Origin: Oscillospiraceae bacterium
Lineage (GTDB): Bacteria; Bacillota; Clostridia; Oscillospirales; Oscillospiraceae
DNA length: 64,000 nucleotides
Assembly: GCA_017550645.1 (NCBI GenBank)
Contig: JAFZOI010000016.1
Location: forward strand, 1 to 64,000
Reading direction: 5' to 3'
Part shown: piece after piece, positions 32,801 to 39,621 of the stretch
How positions within the stretch are numbered: position 1 is the stretch's first letter
Layout: each line of letters opens with the position of its first letter
The notes under the pieces: generated by a model
The model's input: only the letters and a program-made list of their open reading frames with translations
Told to the model about the DNA's origin: nothing
Database searches by the model: none
Translations under genes and position numbers: made by a program

Positions 32801-33928
32801 ATGTTTACCGTCAAGACTCTCAACAAGATAGCCGCGATCGGCACGGACAGACTCGACAGGAAATACTTCACCGTCGACGACGCCTGCGAGACGCCCGACG
32901 CGATCATCGTCCGCTCGGCCAAGATGGCGGACTACCCCTTCAATAAGGAGCTCAAGGCCATCGCCCGCGCCGGCGCGGGATACAACAACATCCCCGTCGA
33001 CGTCTGCGCGGAAAAGGGCATCGTCGTCTTCAACACTCCGGGCGCCAACTCCAACGGCGTCAAGGAGCTCGTCATCTGCGCGCTGCTGCTCGCCTCGCGC
33101 GACGTGGTCGGCGGCATCGAGTGGGTCAAGTCCGTCCCCGAGGGAGAGGACGTCGCCGCTCTCGTCGAGAAGGAAAAGAGCCGCTTCACCGGCCCCGAGA
33201 TCCTCGGCAAGACGCTCGGAGTCGTCGGACTCGGCGCAGTCGGCGCGAAGGTCGCCCTCGCGGCGCACGCCATGGGCATGGAGATCGTCGGCTACGACCC
33301 GTTCCTCAGCCCCGTCGTCGCGGATATGCTCAAGGGCTTCGCCCGCTTCGTCGACACCGTCGAGGAGGTCTACGCCGCCTCTGACTACGTGACGCTCCAC
33401 CTGCCCATGAACGACCAGACCAAGGGCTCCGTCAACGCTGCGGCCATCGCGAAGATGAAAGACGGCGTGCGCATCATCAACATCGCCCGCGGCGAGCTCG
33501 TCGACGACGACGATATGGCCGCCGCCATCGCCTCCGGCAAGGTCGCGAGATACGTCACGGACTTCCCCAACGGCAAGACCGCCCGCATGGCCGGTACGGT
33601 CGCCATCCCGCACCTCGGCGCCTCAACGCCCGAGAGCGAGGATAACTGCGCGATAATGGCCGCCGACCAGATAACCGAGTACCTGCTGCGCGGGAATATA
33701 GTCAACTCCGTCAACGTCCCGAACGTCAGCCTCGAGCGCTCCGGCCCCGTCCGCGCGACCGTTATAAGGCGCGCAGGCGACGCGGCGCCTCTGCTCGCCG
33801 CCGCGGGGAAGGTCCTCGCGAGCGCCGACCGCACCCGCGGAGCCTACGCCGCGACGATCATAGACCTCGAGAAGGCCCCCGAGGGGCTTGAAAAGGTCGA
33901 GGGCGTGCTCAGCGTCCATATCAGCTGA
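32801..33928 (+). CDS. serA: D-3-phosphoglycerate dehydrogenase SerA, short form
   Basis: 375 residues from ATG 32801 (AAAGAGGTG ribosome site); a longer upstream frame overlaps serC and is not needed. RAGAGYNNIPVD, VGLGAVGAKVA with the NAD-binding GxGxxG, and NIARGELVDDDDM are dehydrogenase motifs. The C-terminal 60 residues (VIRRAGDAAPLLAAAG ... IDLEKAPEGLEKVEGVLSVHIS) look like a reduced ACT-type domain, as in the short anaerobe form of the enzyme. The TGA stop shares one base with the ATG of mntP. Confidence 0.92.
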   Translation: MFTVKTLNKIAAIGTDRLDRKYFTVDDACETPDAIIVRSAKMADYPFNKELKAIARAGAGYNNIPVDVCAEKGIVVFNTPGANSNGVKELVICALLLASRDVVGGIEWVKSVPEGEDVAALVEKEKSRFTGPEILGKTLGVVGLGAVGAKVALAAHAMGMEIVGYDPFLSPVVADMLKGFARFVDTVEEVYAASDYVTLHLPMNDQTKGSVNAAAIAKMKDGVRIINIARGELVDDDDMAAAIASGKVARYVTDFPNGKTARMAGTVAIPHLGASTPESEDNCAIMAADQITEYLLRGNIVNSVNVPNVSLERSGPVRATVIRRAGDAAPLLAAAGKVLASADRTRGAYAATIIDLEKAPEGLEKVEGVLSVHIS

Positions 33929-34497
33929 TGTCATTTCTCGAGCTTCTGCTCACCGGAGCCGCCCTCGCGATGGACGCGTTCGCCGTCTCGATGTGCAAGG
34001 GGCTCGCGATGAAGAAGCTGAACGTCCGGCGCGGCCTCGTGATAGCGCTGTTTTTCGGCGTTTTTCAGGGCGTCATGCCCGTTATAGGCTGGCTGCTCGG
34101 ACGGCAGTTTGAAAAATACATAACCGCGTTCGACCACTGGATCGCTTTCGCGCTGCTCGCATTTCTCGGGGCGAAGATGCTCTGGGACGTGTTCCGCGGC
34201 GAGAAAGACGACGCGGGAGAGGATAAGCTCGATCTGCGCGAGATGCTGATGCTCTCCGTCGCGACGAGCATTGACGCGCTCGCGGTCGGGATAACCTTCG
34301 CCTTCCTGTCGGTCAGGATAGTTCCCGCGGCGTCGCTCATCGCGGCGGTGACCTTCGTCATCTGCTTCGTCGGCGTCGTCATAGGCAACAGCTTCGGCGT
34401 CCGCTTCAAGGCGCGCGCGCAGATAGCGGGCGGAGTCGTCCTCATCCTTATAGGCGTCAAGATCCTGCTTCAGCACCTCGGCGTGATAAACTTCTGA
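33928..34497 (+). CDS. mntP: Putative manganese efflux pump MntP
   Basis: 189 residues, six transmembrane segments in two repeats. Each half has the family's acidic membrane motif: ALAMDAFAVSMCKG in the first and ATSIDALAVGITFAF in the second, where the aspartates lie within helices and are thought to handle Mn2+. It starts on the last base of the serA stop (TGATG), so translation is coupled to the serine genes. No yybP-ykoY riboswitch could fit, as there is no spacer. A terminator follows. Confidence 0.9.
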   Translation: MSFLELLLTGAALAMDAFAVSMCKGLAMKKLNVRRGLVIALFFGVFQGVMPVIGWLLGRQFEKYITAFDHWIAFALLAFLGAKMLWDVFRGEKDDAGEDKLDLREMLMLSVATSIDALAVGITFAFLSVRIVPAASLIAAVTFVICFVGVVIGNSFGVRFKARAQIAGGVVLILIGVKILLQHLGVINF

Positions 34498-34507
34498 CAC
34501 AGCGGAA

Positions 34508-34540
34508 AGAGCCCCGGGATCCTCCGGGGCTCTCTTTTTC
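34508..34540 (+). terminator. Intrinsic terminator of the serine/mntP operon
   Basis: AGAGCCCCGG / CCGGGGCTCT stem with 6-nt loop and following CTTTTT. Confidence 0.85.
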
Positions 34541-34600
34541 GTCAAATACGGCCAAATTTCCATTATTTATAAGAAAAAACGGCAATAAAAAGCCGAAATC

Positions 34601-34688
34601 GTTATAAAAATGTTGACTTTTTGTGAACGAAACGGCATAATAGTATTACTGTTATAACAGATATAATTATAAAGTATTTGTTATAACC
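34601..34688 (+). promoter_or_regulatory. Promoter and repeated TGTTATAAC operators of the second MFS gene
   Basis: TTGACT (34613-34618), 17 nt, CATAAT (34636-34641). Just after it lies the 12-bp palindrome CTGTTATAACAG (34649-34660), and a second TGTTATAACC at 34679-34688, 29 bp on; GTTATAA also occurs at 34601. Sites at and after the transcription start suggest a repressor; the regulator family is unknown. Confidence 0.65.
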
Positions 34689-34785
34689 TTTCGTTTAAGA
34701 CGCGGATGAGAGATCGTTCCATTCCCGTTCGCGGCTTATCTATCCCCGCAAGTTCCTGCAACAATTCTAAAAAGGAGAAGATTTT

Positions 34786-36261
34786 ATGGAACAAAAAGCT
34801 CGCCTCAGCTTCGGCGGACGCGGCTGGATGCTGATGATCTATCAGATCCTTGCATATGCCGGCTACACCGCGTTCACCAACTTCCCGCAGAACATCCTTA
34901 AGGACTTCTTCGGCGGCCAGACCATGCTCTCGCTGATGAACCTTATAGGCTCTCTGCTCGGCTACGTTATCACGTACTTCATAATCGCCCCCAGGATAGG
35001 CAAGGTCAAGTCGGTCAAGCGCACCGGCCTCATCATCGGCGTCATCGCCCTGATCTTCTGCGCGCTGATCGCCATCATCACCCCCGCCAATCCGCATCTG
35101 TGGCGCATCTGCTTCGTCTGCGTACTTATCAGCACTCAGCTGTGGGGCTGCTTCTTCGTAACGCTCCTCATCGGTAACTGGTTCCCGCGCAGAAAGGGTA
35201 CCGTCATGGGCATCGTCACGATGGCGTTCCCCATCGTCACCGGTATCTGCCTGAGCCTTTTCGCCACCCACTTCTTCGGCAAGTACTACGGTAACGGCGG
35301 CGTTCCCGCGGACGTTCTCCAGGGAATGATGGCTGCCGGCCCGGGCGTTGCTGACGGCGCTCTCGGCGCTCTGAGGAAGGCCAGCATTGCCGCCTTCTCG
35401 CCCTACTGGATCATCTCCATCGTCGGCATGCTCATCTGCGTGTTCTTCCTTAAGGACTTCCCCGAGCAGTGCGGCGCTTATCGCGACAACGACCGTACCT
35501 TCACCCCCGAGATGGCCAACCAGATGCTCGTCGAAGAGCTCAAGGCCCGCGAGAATTCCGTTTGGAAGCGCTCCAAGATCTGGGGCTGCAAGGACTGGTG
35601 GCTCCAGGCTATCCCGAACTCCCTGCTTCTTGCCTGCGCCATGGCGTTCATGGTCCAGATCATGTCCGTCCTCGGCGAGCACTCCGAAGAGCTTTCGGCT
35701 CTTGCCGTTCCCGGCTTCGTGCTGATGGCCGACGGCTCCTCCGCCGTCCTCTTCGGTCTGGCGATCTTCGCCTGCTTCGGCAGCTGGCTGCTCGGCGTCA
35801 TCGACACCAAGTGGGGCGTCCGTACCGCCGTTCTGATCACCTCGATCCTCATGCTCCTCGCCGGCATCCTCGGCATGTTCAACGCCCTGTGGTGCACGGT
35901 CGCCGCGACCTGGCTGCTCGGCCTGTTCATGGGCGCGTCCTCGAACTTCGGCCTCAGCTCCATCGTCCGCTACTGGCGTCATGAGGACTTCCCGTCCGTC
36001 TACTCCGGCGCTCCCCCGCTCGGCACCGTCATCGGCGCCGGCATGCCGTACGTCGTCTCCCTTATCGCTGCCAACATGGGCGGCTACAAGGCTGCGTTCG
36101 CGTTCGTCGGCATCATGGCTATCGTTTGCATCATCTGCAACCGTCTCTTCAATCCGCGCGGCATCATCAAGTATGACAACAAGCTCAGAGAGGCCGCCGG
36201 TCTGCCTCTGGATGACGAGCTCGAGCAGAGACTCATCCGTGAGGGCCACCTCAAGAAGTAA
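34786..36261 (+). CDS. MFS transporter, OFA-like (second copy)
   Basis: 491 residues, 12 predicted membrane segments, AAAGGAG 9 nt before the ATG. It shares with the 23.7-kb transporter the NWFPRRKGTVMGIVTMAFPI segment and the DFPEQCGAYRDN cytoplasmic stretch (NYPEEVGAYPDN in the other), so the two are relatives. A longer loop after TM6 and a charged C-terminal tail (about 35 residues) distinguish it. It is a single-gene unit between terminators. Substrate unknown; the tandem palindromes at its promoter imply ligand-responsive control. Confidence 0.82.
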   Translation: MEQKARLSFGGRGWMLMIYQILAYAGYTAFTNFPQNILKDFFGGQTMLSLMNLIGSLLGYVITYFIIAPRIGKVKSVKRTGLIIGVIALIFCALIAIITPANPHLWRICFVCVLISTQLWGCFFVTLLIGNWFPRRKGTVMGIVTMAFPIVTGICLSLFATHFFGKYYGNGGVPADVLQGMMAAGPGVADGALGALRKASIAAFSPYWIISIVGMLICVFFLKDFPEQCGAYRDNDRTFTPEMANQMLVEELKARENSVWKRSKIWGCKDWWLQAIPNSLLLACAMAFMVQIMSVLGEHSEELSALAVPGFVLMADGSSAVLFGLAIFACFGSWLLGVIDTKWGVRTAVLITSILMLLAGILGMFNALWCTVAATWLLGLFMGASSNFGLSSIVRYWRHEDFPSVYSGAPPLGTVIGAGMPYVVSLIAANMGGYKAAFAFVGIMAIVCIICNRLFNPRGIIKYDNKLREAAGLPLDDELEQRLIREGHLKK

Positions 36262-36278
36262 TCGAATGTTTCGAACCG

Positions 36279-36314
36279 AAAAAGCGGTATGGCGTCTGCC
36301 ATACCGCTTTTTTT
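36279..36314. terminator. Bidirectional intrinsic terminator
   Basis: AAAAGCGGTATGG / CCATACCGCTTTT stem followed by T run, between the convergent MFS and desulfurase genes. Confidence 0.88.
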
Positions 36315-36317
36315 CGT

Positions 36318-37433
36318 CTATATAAGCCGGGCGACCGCCTCGGCAAGTCCCTCCGCGTCGGATAAGGTATTAAACGCCGAGAAGCTCGCCCGCACCGTCC
36401 CCTTCGTGCCCGCGCTCGAATGCGCGAGCGGCGCGCAGTGCAGTCCCCCGCGGACTGCGACGCCCATCTCCCCAAGCCGCACGGCGGAGGTCTGGCTGTC
36501 GAGTCCGTCTATTATAAAGGACAGCACGCCCGTCTGCGCCTCCGGGTCGGGCGAGAGAAAGCATCTGACCCTCCCCGTCGCCTCGAGGAGCCGCGCCGCC
36601 TCGAGGCACAGCTCCCGCTCGTGGGCGAGGATGGCCTCCGTCCCGCGCGAGGATATGAAGCGCAGGCCTTCCGCGAGGCCCGCTATGCCGGGGACGTTGT
36701 GGGTGCCCGCCTCGAGAGCGTCGGGCAGAAAGTCCGGCATTTCGTGCCGGACGGAGACGCTCCCCGTCCCGCCGGCCATGAGCGGCCGGATCGGCGCGTT
36801 CTCGCCGACGAGGAGCAGCCCCGTTCCCTGCGGGCCGCAGAGGCTCTTATGGCCCGGCATTGCTATGAACTCTGCGCCGAGCCTTTTCATATCCAGCCCG
36901 CAGACGCCCGCCGACTGCGAAGCGTCCACGACGAGGGGTATCCCCCGCGCTCGGCAGAGGTCGGCTATATCCTCTATCGGCATGATGAAGCCGAAGACGT
37001 TCGAGACGTGGCAGACGGCGGCGAGCGCCGTATCCGGCGTCAGGGCGCGCTCGAAGGCCCGCAGGTTCGCCTCGCGGTCGAAGAGCGGGCCTAAGGCCGG
37101 GACTATCTCCGCGCCGGCCGCGGCGAGCGGCCGCACGACGGAGTTGTGCTCCCAGCCGGAGACGACGACCCGCCTTCCCGCGAGATCGAAGCTCCGCAGC
37201 GCGATGTTGAGTCCGTGGGTCGCGTTGAAAGTAAAGACGACGCGCTCAGGGCCGCCCGCGTCAAACATCTCATTTGCGAGCTCGCGCGCGGCAAAGACCG
37301 TCTTCGCCGCAAGTTCGCCGGGCCCGTGGGCCCCTCTGCCGACTGACGCGGCCTCGCGCATCGCGCGGGATACGGCGGCCCCGACGGCGTACGGCTTTAT
37401 GAGCGTCGTCGCGGCATTATCAAGATAGATCAT
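36318..37433 (-). CDS. Cysteine desulfurase family aminotransferase (class V)
   Basis: 371 residues. MIYLDNAATTLIKP start, TFNATHGLN, SGWEHNSVVRPL, PLP lysine in PGHKSLCGPQGTG, and the catalytic cysteine in VRGGLHCAPLAH near the C terminus, closer to SufS/CsdA (group II) than to the NifS-type gene at 28.5 kb. It follows and overlaps by 4 nt a DUF3343 gene; that pairing is linked in genome surveys to sulfur or selenium delivery. Exact acceptor unknown. No other selenium gene is in this window. Confidence 0.85.
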   Translation of the reverse strand: MIYLDNAATTLIKPYAVGAAVSRAMREAASVGRGAHGPGELAAKTVFAARELANEMFDAGGPERVVFTFNATHGLNIALRSFDLAGRRVVVSGWEHNSVVRPLAAAGAEIVPALGPLFDREANLRAFERALTPDTALAAVCHVSNVFGFIMPIEDIADLCRARGIPLVVDASQSAGVCGLDMKRLGAEFIAMPGHKSLCGPQGTGLLLVGENAPIRPLMAGGTGSVSVRHEMPDFLPDALEAGTHNVPGIAGLAEGLRFISSRGTEAILAHERELCLEAARLLEATGRVRCFLSPDPEAQTGVLSFIIDGLDSQTSAVRLGEMGVAVRGGLHCAPLAHSSAGTKGTVRASFSAFNTLSDAEGLAEAVARLI

Positions 37434-37684
37434 CCCGGGACCTCTGAAAACCGCCCGCTCCGGTCCGTCATATATATCTTCCCCGACGGCATCCCGGCGT
37501 TTTTGAGCGCGACGAGAGCCCTCGGTAGGTTTTTCTCGGCTATCCTGACCGCGTAAGCGCAGCCTTCGTCCCCCGCCTCCGCGGGCGGACGCGACACGCT
37601 CGCAGGTATCCCCGCGCGTTCAAGGACGCGCGCCGACTTCTGCGCGTAGGTCAGGGAACGGCACATGATGAAATAGTTAAGCAT
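37430..37684 (-). CDS. DUF3343 small protein, putative Se/S carrier
   Basis: 84 residues from the ATG with GAGGTG upstream; a longer open frame to 37834 runs through promoter sequence of the other strand and is rejected. MLNYFIMCRSLTYAQKSARVLERAGI is typical of DUF3343 proteins (N-terminal short strand, then helix carrying a Cys-Arg-Ser), with a second half CAYAVRIAEKNLPRALVALKNAGM. Cys8 and Cys47 are candidate carrier residues. It is translationally coupled to the cysteine desulfurase, so a persulfide or selenide shuttle is likely (inference). Confidence 0.78.
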   Translation of the reverse strand: MLNYFIMCRSLTYAQKSARVLERAGIPASVSRPPAEAGDEGCAYAVRIAEKNLPRALVALKNAGMPSGKIYMTDRSGRFSEVPG

Positions 37685-37738
37685 ACTCACACCTCGGGTC
37701 ATCTTATGCCGAAACGGCGCGGCCCGTTCCGCTCCCTC

Positions 37739-37767
37739 TTGCGCAGGCGCGGGAAGCGTGGTATACT
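37739..37767 (+). promoter_or_regulatory. Sigma-A promoter of the ABC-F leader
   Basis: TTGCGC (37739-37744), 17 nt, TATACT (37762-37767). Expected start about 37775, 230 nt upstream of the ABC-F start codon. Confidence 0.7.
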
Positions 37768-37774
37768 TAATACA

Positions 37775-37985
37775 CTCAAGAAGAAAGGAACGTCCTCCGG
37801 ACGCGGCGGCCTGCGATGTCGATCGGTTGATCATCTTCAGCGAATGTAAAAGCGTTTTGAGCCCTGCCTGAGGCGGGGCGCGCTCTGCGTGCGCTGAAGC
37901 GGGTCATCCGGGATATCGGCGGCGCAAACCTTTTCGCTATATTTCGGAGCCTGCTCGCACGGCGCGAGCGGGCTCCCGTTTTTTT
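37775..37985 (+). promoter_or_regulatory. Structured leader ending in a terminator, upstream of the ABC-F gene
   Basis: About 210 nt. CTTCAGCG pairs with CGCTGAAG, and outside them GATGTC with GATATC; an inner CCCTGCC/GGCGGGG hairpin sits between. It ends in a very strong terminator (37945-37985: 12-13 bp stem, 7 T), only 22 nt before the ABC-F start. GAGCCC near 37860 can pair with GGGCTC in the terminator's 3' arm, a possible antiterminator. A five-codon ATG...TGA lies at 37816-37830 without an obvious ribosome site. Reads as an attenuator; a free-standing RNA is the alternative. Confidence 0.55.
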
Positions 37986-38007
37986 CAGGCCGAACGGAGG
38001 ATAATAT

Positions 38008-39546
38008 ATGATACAGATAAGGAATTTGACCATAACCCATAAAAAGGACCTGCACGTGCTCGTCAGCGGCTTCGACCTCGTGCTCAACGAGGGCGACCGC
38101 GCCGTCATCGTCGGCGAGGAGGGCAACGGCAAGTCCACCCTGCTCAAATGGATATACGACCCGCGCCTCATCGAGGAGTACGCCGAGGCCGAGGGCGAGC
38201 GCGTCACGCAGGGGGAAAAGCTCGCCTACCTGCCGCAGGAGCTGCCCGAAGAGGACAAGGAGCTGAGCGCGTTCGAGTTCGTGAGCGCGGCGGCGGGCGG
38301 CGGCTTCTCCCCGAAAGACGCCTCGCGGCTGGCTTCGCAGCTCGGCATAGACGAGGACATGTTTTATTCCGAGCGGCCGATGCGCTCGTTTTCCGGCGGC
38401 GAGAAGGTCAAGCTGAGGACGGCGGCTCTGCTGCTGGGCGACCCGGACGTCCTTCTGCTCGACGAGCCCTCGAACGACATAGACGTCGAGACGCTCGAAT
38501 GGATGGAGAGCGTCATACTTCGCGCGGGGCGGAGCGTCCTCTTTATATCGCACGACGAGACGCTCATCGAGCGCACGGCAAACCGCGTTATCCTGCTCGA
38601 GCAGCTGCGCAGGAAGACCCTTCCCCGCCAGACCGTCGCTAACGTGCCGTTTCGGCAGTTCATGGCAGAGCGCGAGGCGGCCTTCCAAAAGCAGGCGCGG
38701 GAGGCGGGCAGCGAGAGGCGCGAGGAGAAAAAGGCGATGGAGCGCTTCAGGCGCATACAGCAGCAGGTCGAGCGCGCGCAGGAGAACGTCTCGCGCGGCG
38801 ACCCCTCGACGGGGCGGCTGCTGAAGAAGAAAATGGCCTCCGTCAAGGCGCTCGAAAAGCGCTATTCGCGCGAGCACGAGGACCTGACGGAGTTTCCCGA
38901 GCGCGAGGACCCAATACTGCTCCGGCTCGACAATCAGCTCGCGCTCCCCGCGGGCAAGACCGTCCTCGAGCTCTCCCTGCCGGAGCTGCGGCGGGGCGAC
39001 ACCGTCCTCGCGCGGGACGTTGAGCTCTTCGTGCGCGGGCCGGAGAAGGTCTGCATAACGGGGCGAAACGGCGTCGGCAAGACGACGCTCCTCGTGGTCA
39101 TTCGCGACGCGCTCGCGGGACGCGGCGACCTATGCGTGGGGACGATGCCGCAGGACTACGACGAGGCGCTCCCGCCCGACGAGACGCCGCTCGATTTTCT
39201 TGCCTCGACCGGCGGGAAGGACGCTGTCACCCTCGTGCGGACGCGGCTCGGCTCGCTGCGCTTCACGGCCTCCGAGATGGAACACCCGATACGCGAGCTC
39301 TCCGGCGGGCAGAGGGCGAAGCTTCTCATGCTGAGCCTCAGTCTGAGCGAGGCGAACGTCCTCCTGCTCGACGAGCCGACGCGCAATTTCTCCCCGCTCT
39401 CTGGCCCGCAGATACGCGGCATACTGCGCGATTTCCCCGGCGCGATAATAAGCGTCTCGCACGACCGCAAGTACGTCGCCGAGGTCTGCGACGCGGTCTA
39501 CGAGCTCACGGAGACTGGGCTCAGGCGCGTCTGCGGCGACGGCTGA
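38008..39546 (+). CDS. ABC-F family ATPase (ribosome-associated)
   Basis: 512 residues, two ATPase domains in one chain and no transmembrane segment. First domain: GEEGNGKSTLLKW, SFSGGEKVKLR, LLLDEPSNDID. Second: GRNGVGKTTLLV, ELSGGQRAKLLML, LLLDEPTRNFSPL. A basic, coiled-coil linker with many Arg/Lys/Glu (about residues 210-300) lies between them. ABC-F proteins act on the ribosome E site as translation factors or antibiotic-protection proteins. The attenuator-like leader favours an inducible protection role, though a housekeeping role cannot be excluded. GGAGG site upstream. Confidence 0.85.
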   Translation: MIQIRNLTITHKKDLHVLVSGFDLVLNEGDRAVIVGEEGNGKSTLLKWIYDPRLIEEYAEAEGERVTQGEKLAYLPQELPEEDKELSAFEFVSAAAGGGFSPKDASRLASQLGIDEDMFYSERPMRSFSGGEKVKLRTAALLLGDPDVLLLDEPSNDIDVETLEWMESVILRAGRSVLFISHDETLIERTANRVILLEQLRRKTLPRQTVANVPFRQFMAEREAAFQKQAREAGSERREEKKAMERFRRIQQQVERAQENVSRGDPSTGRLLKKKMASVKALEKRYSREHEDLTEFPEREDPILLRLDNQLALPAGKTVLELSLPELRRGDTVLARDVELFVRGPEKVCITGRNGVGKTTLLVVIRDALAGRGDLCVGTMPQDYDEALPPDETPLDFLASTGGKDAVTLVRTRLGSLRFTASEMEHPIRELSGGQRAKLLMLSLSLSEANVLLLDEPTRNFSPLSGPQIRGILRDFPGAIISVSHDRKYVAEVCDAVYELTETGLRRVCGDG

Positions 39547-39621
39547 GGCGCGGCGCCGCGTTGCAATTTCCCCCGGCGTTTGATATACTAAAGTTTAATA
39601 AAAAGCAAGGCGGTGTTACCG

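Noticed and set aside
33900-33928. yybP-ykoY manganese riboswitch before mntP
   Set aside because: mntP starts on the serA stop codon, leaving no leader sequence.
37685-37834. N-terminal extension of the DUF3343 protein
   Set aside because: The extension overlaps the opposite-strand promoter; an internal ATG with GAGGTG upstream gives the family's normal length.
37775-37985. Free-standing 6S RNA
   Set aside because: Size, promoter and terminator fit, but the closing stem between the ends is short and no conserved 6S sequence was recognised; position right before an ABC-F gene favours an attenuator leader. Not excluded.
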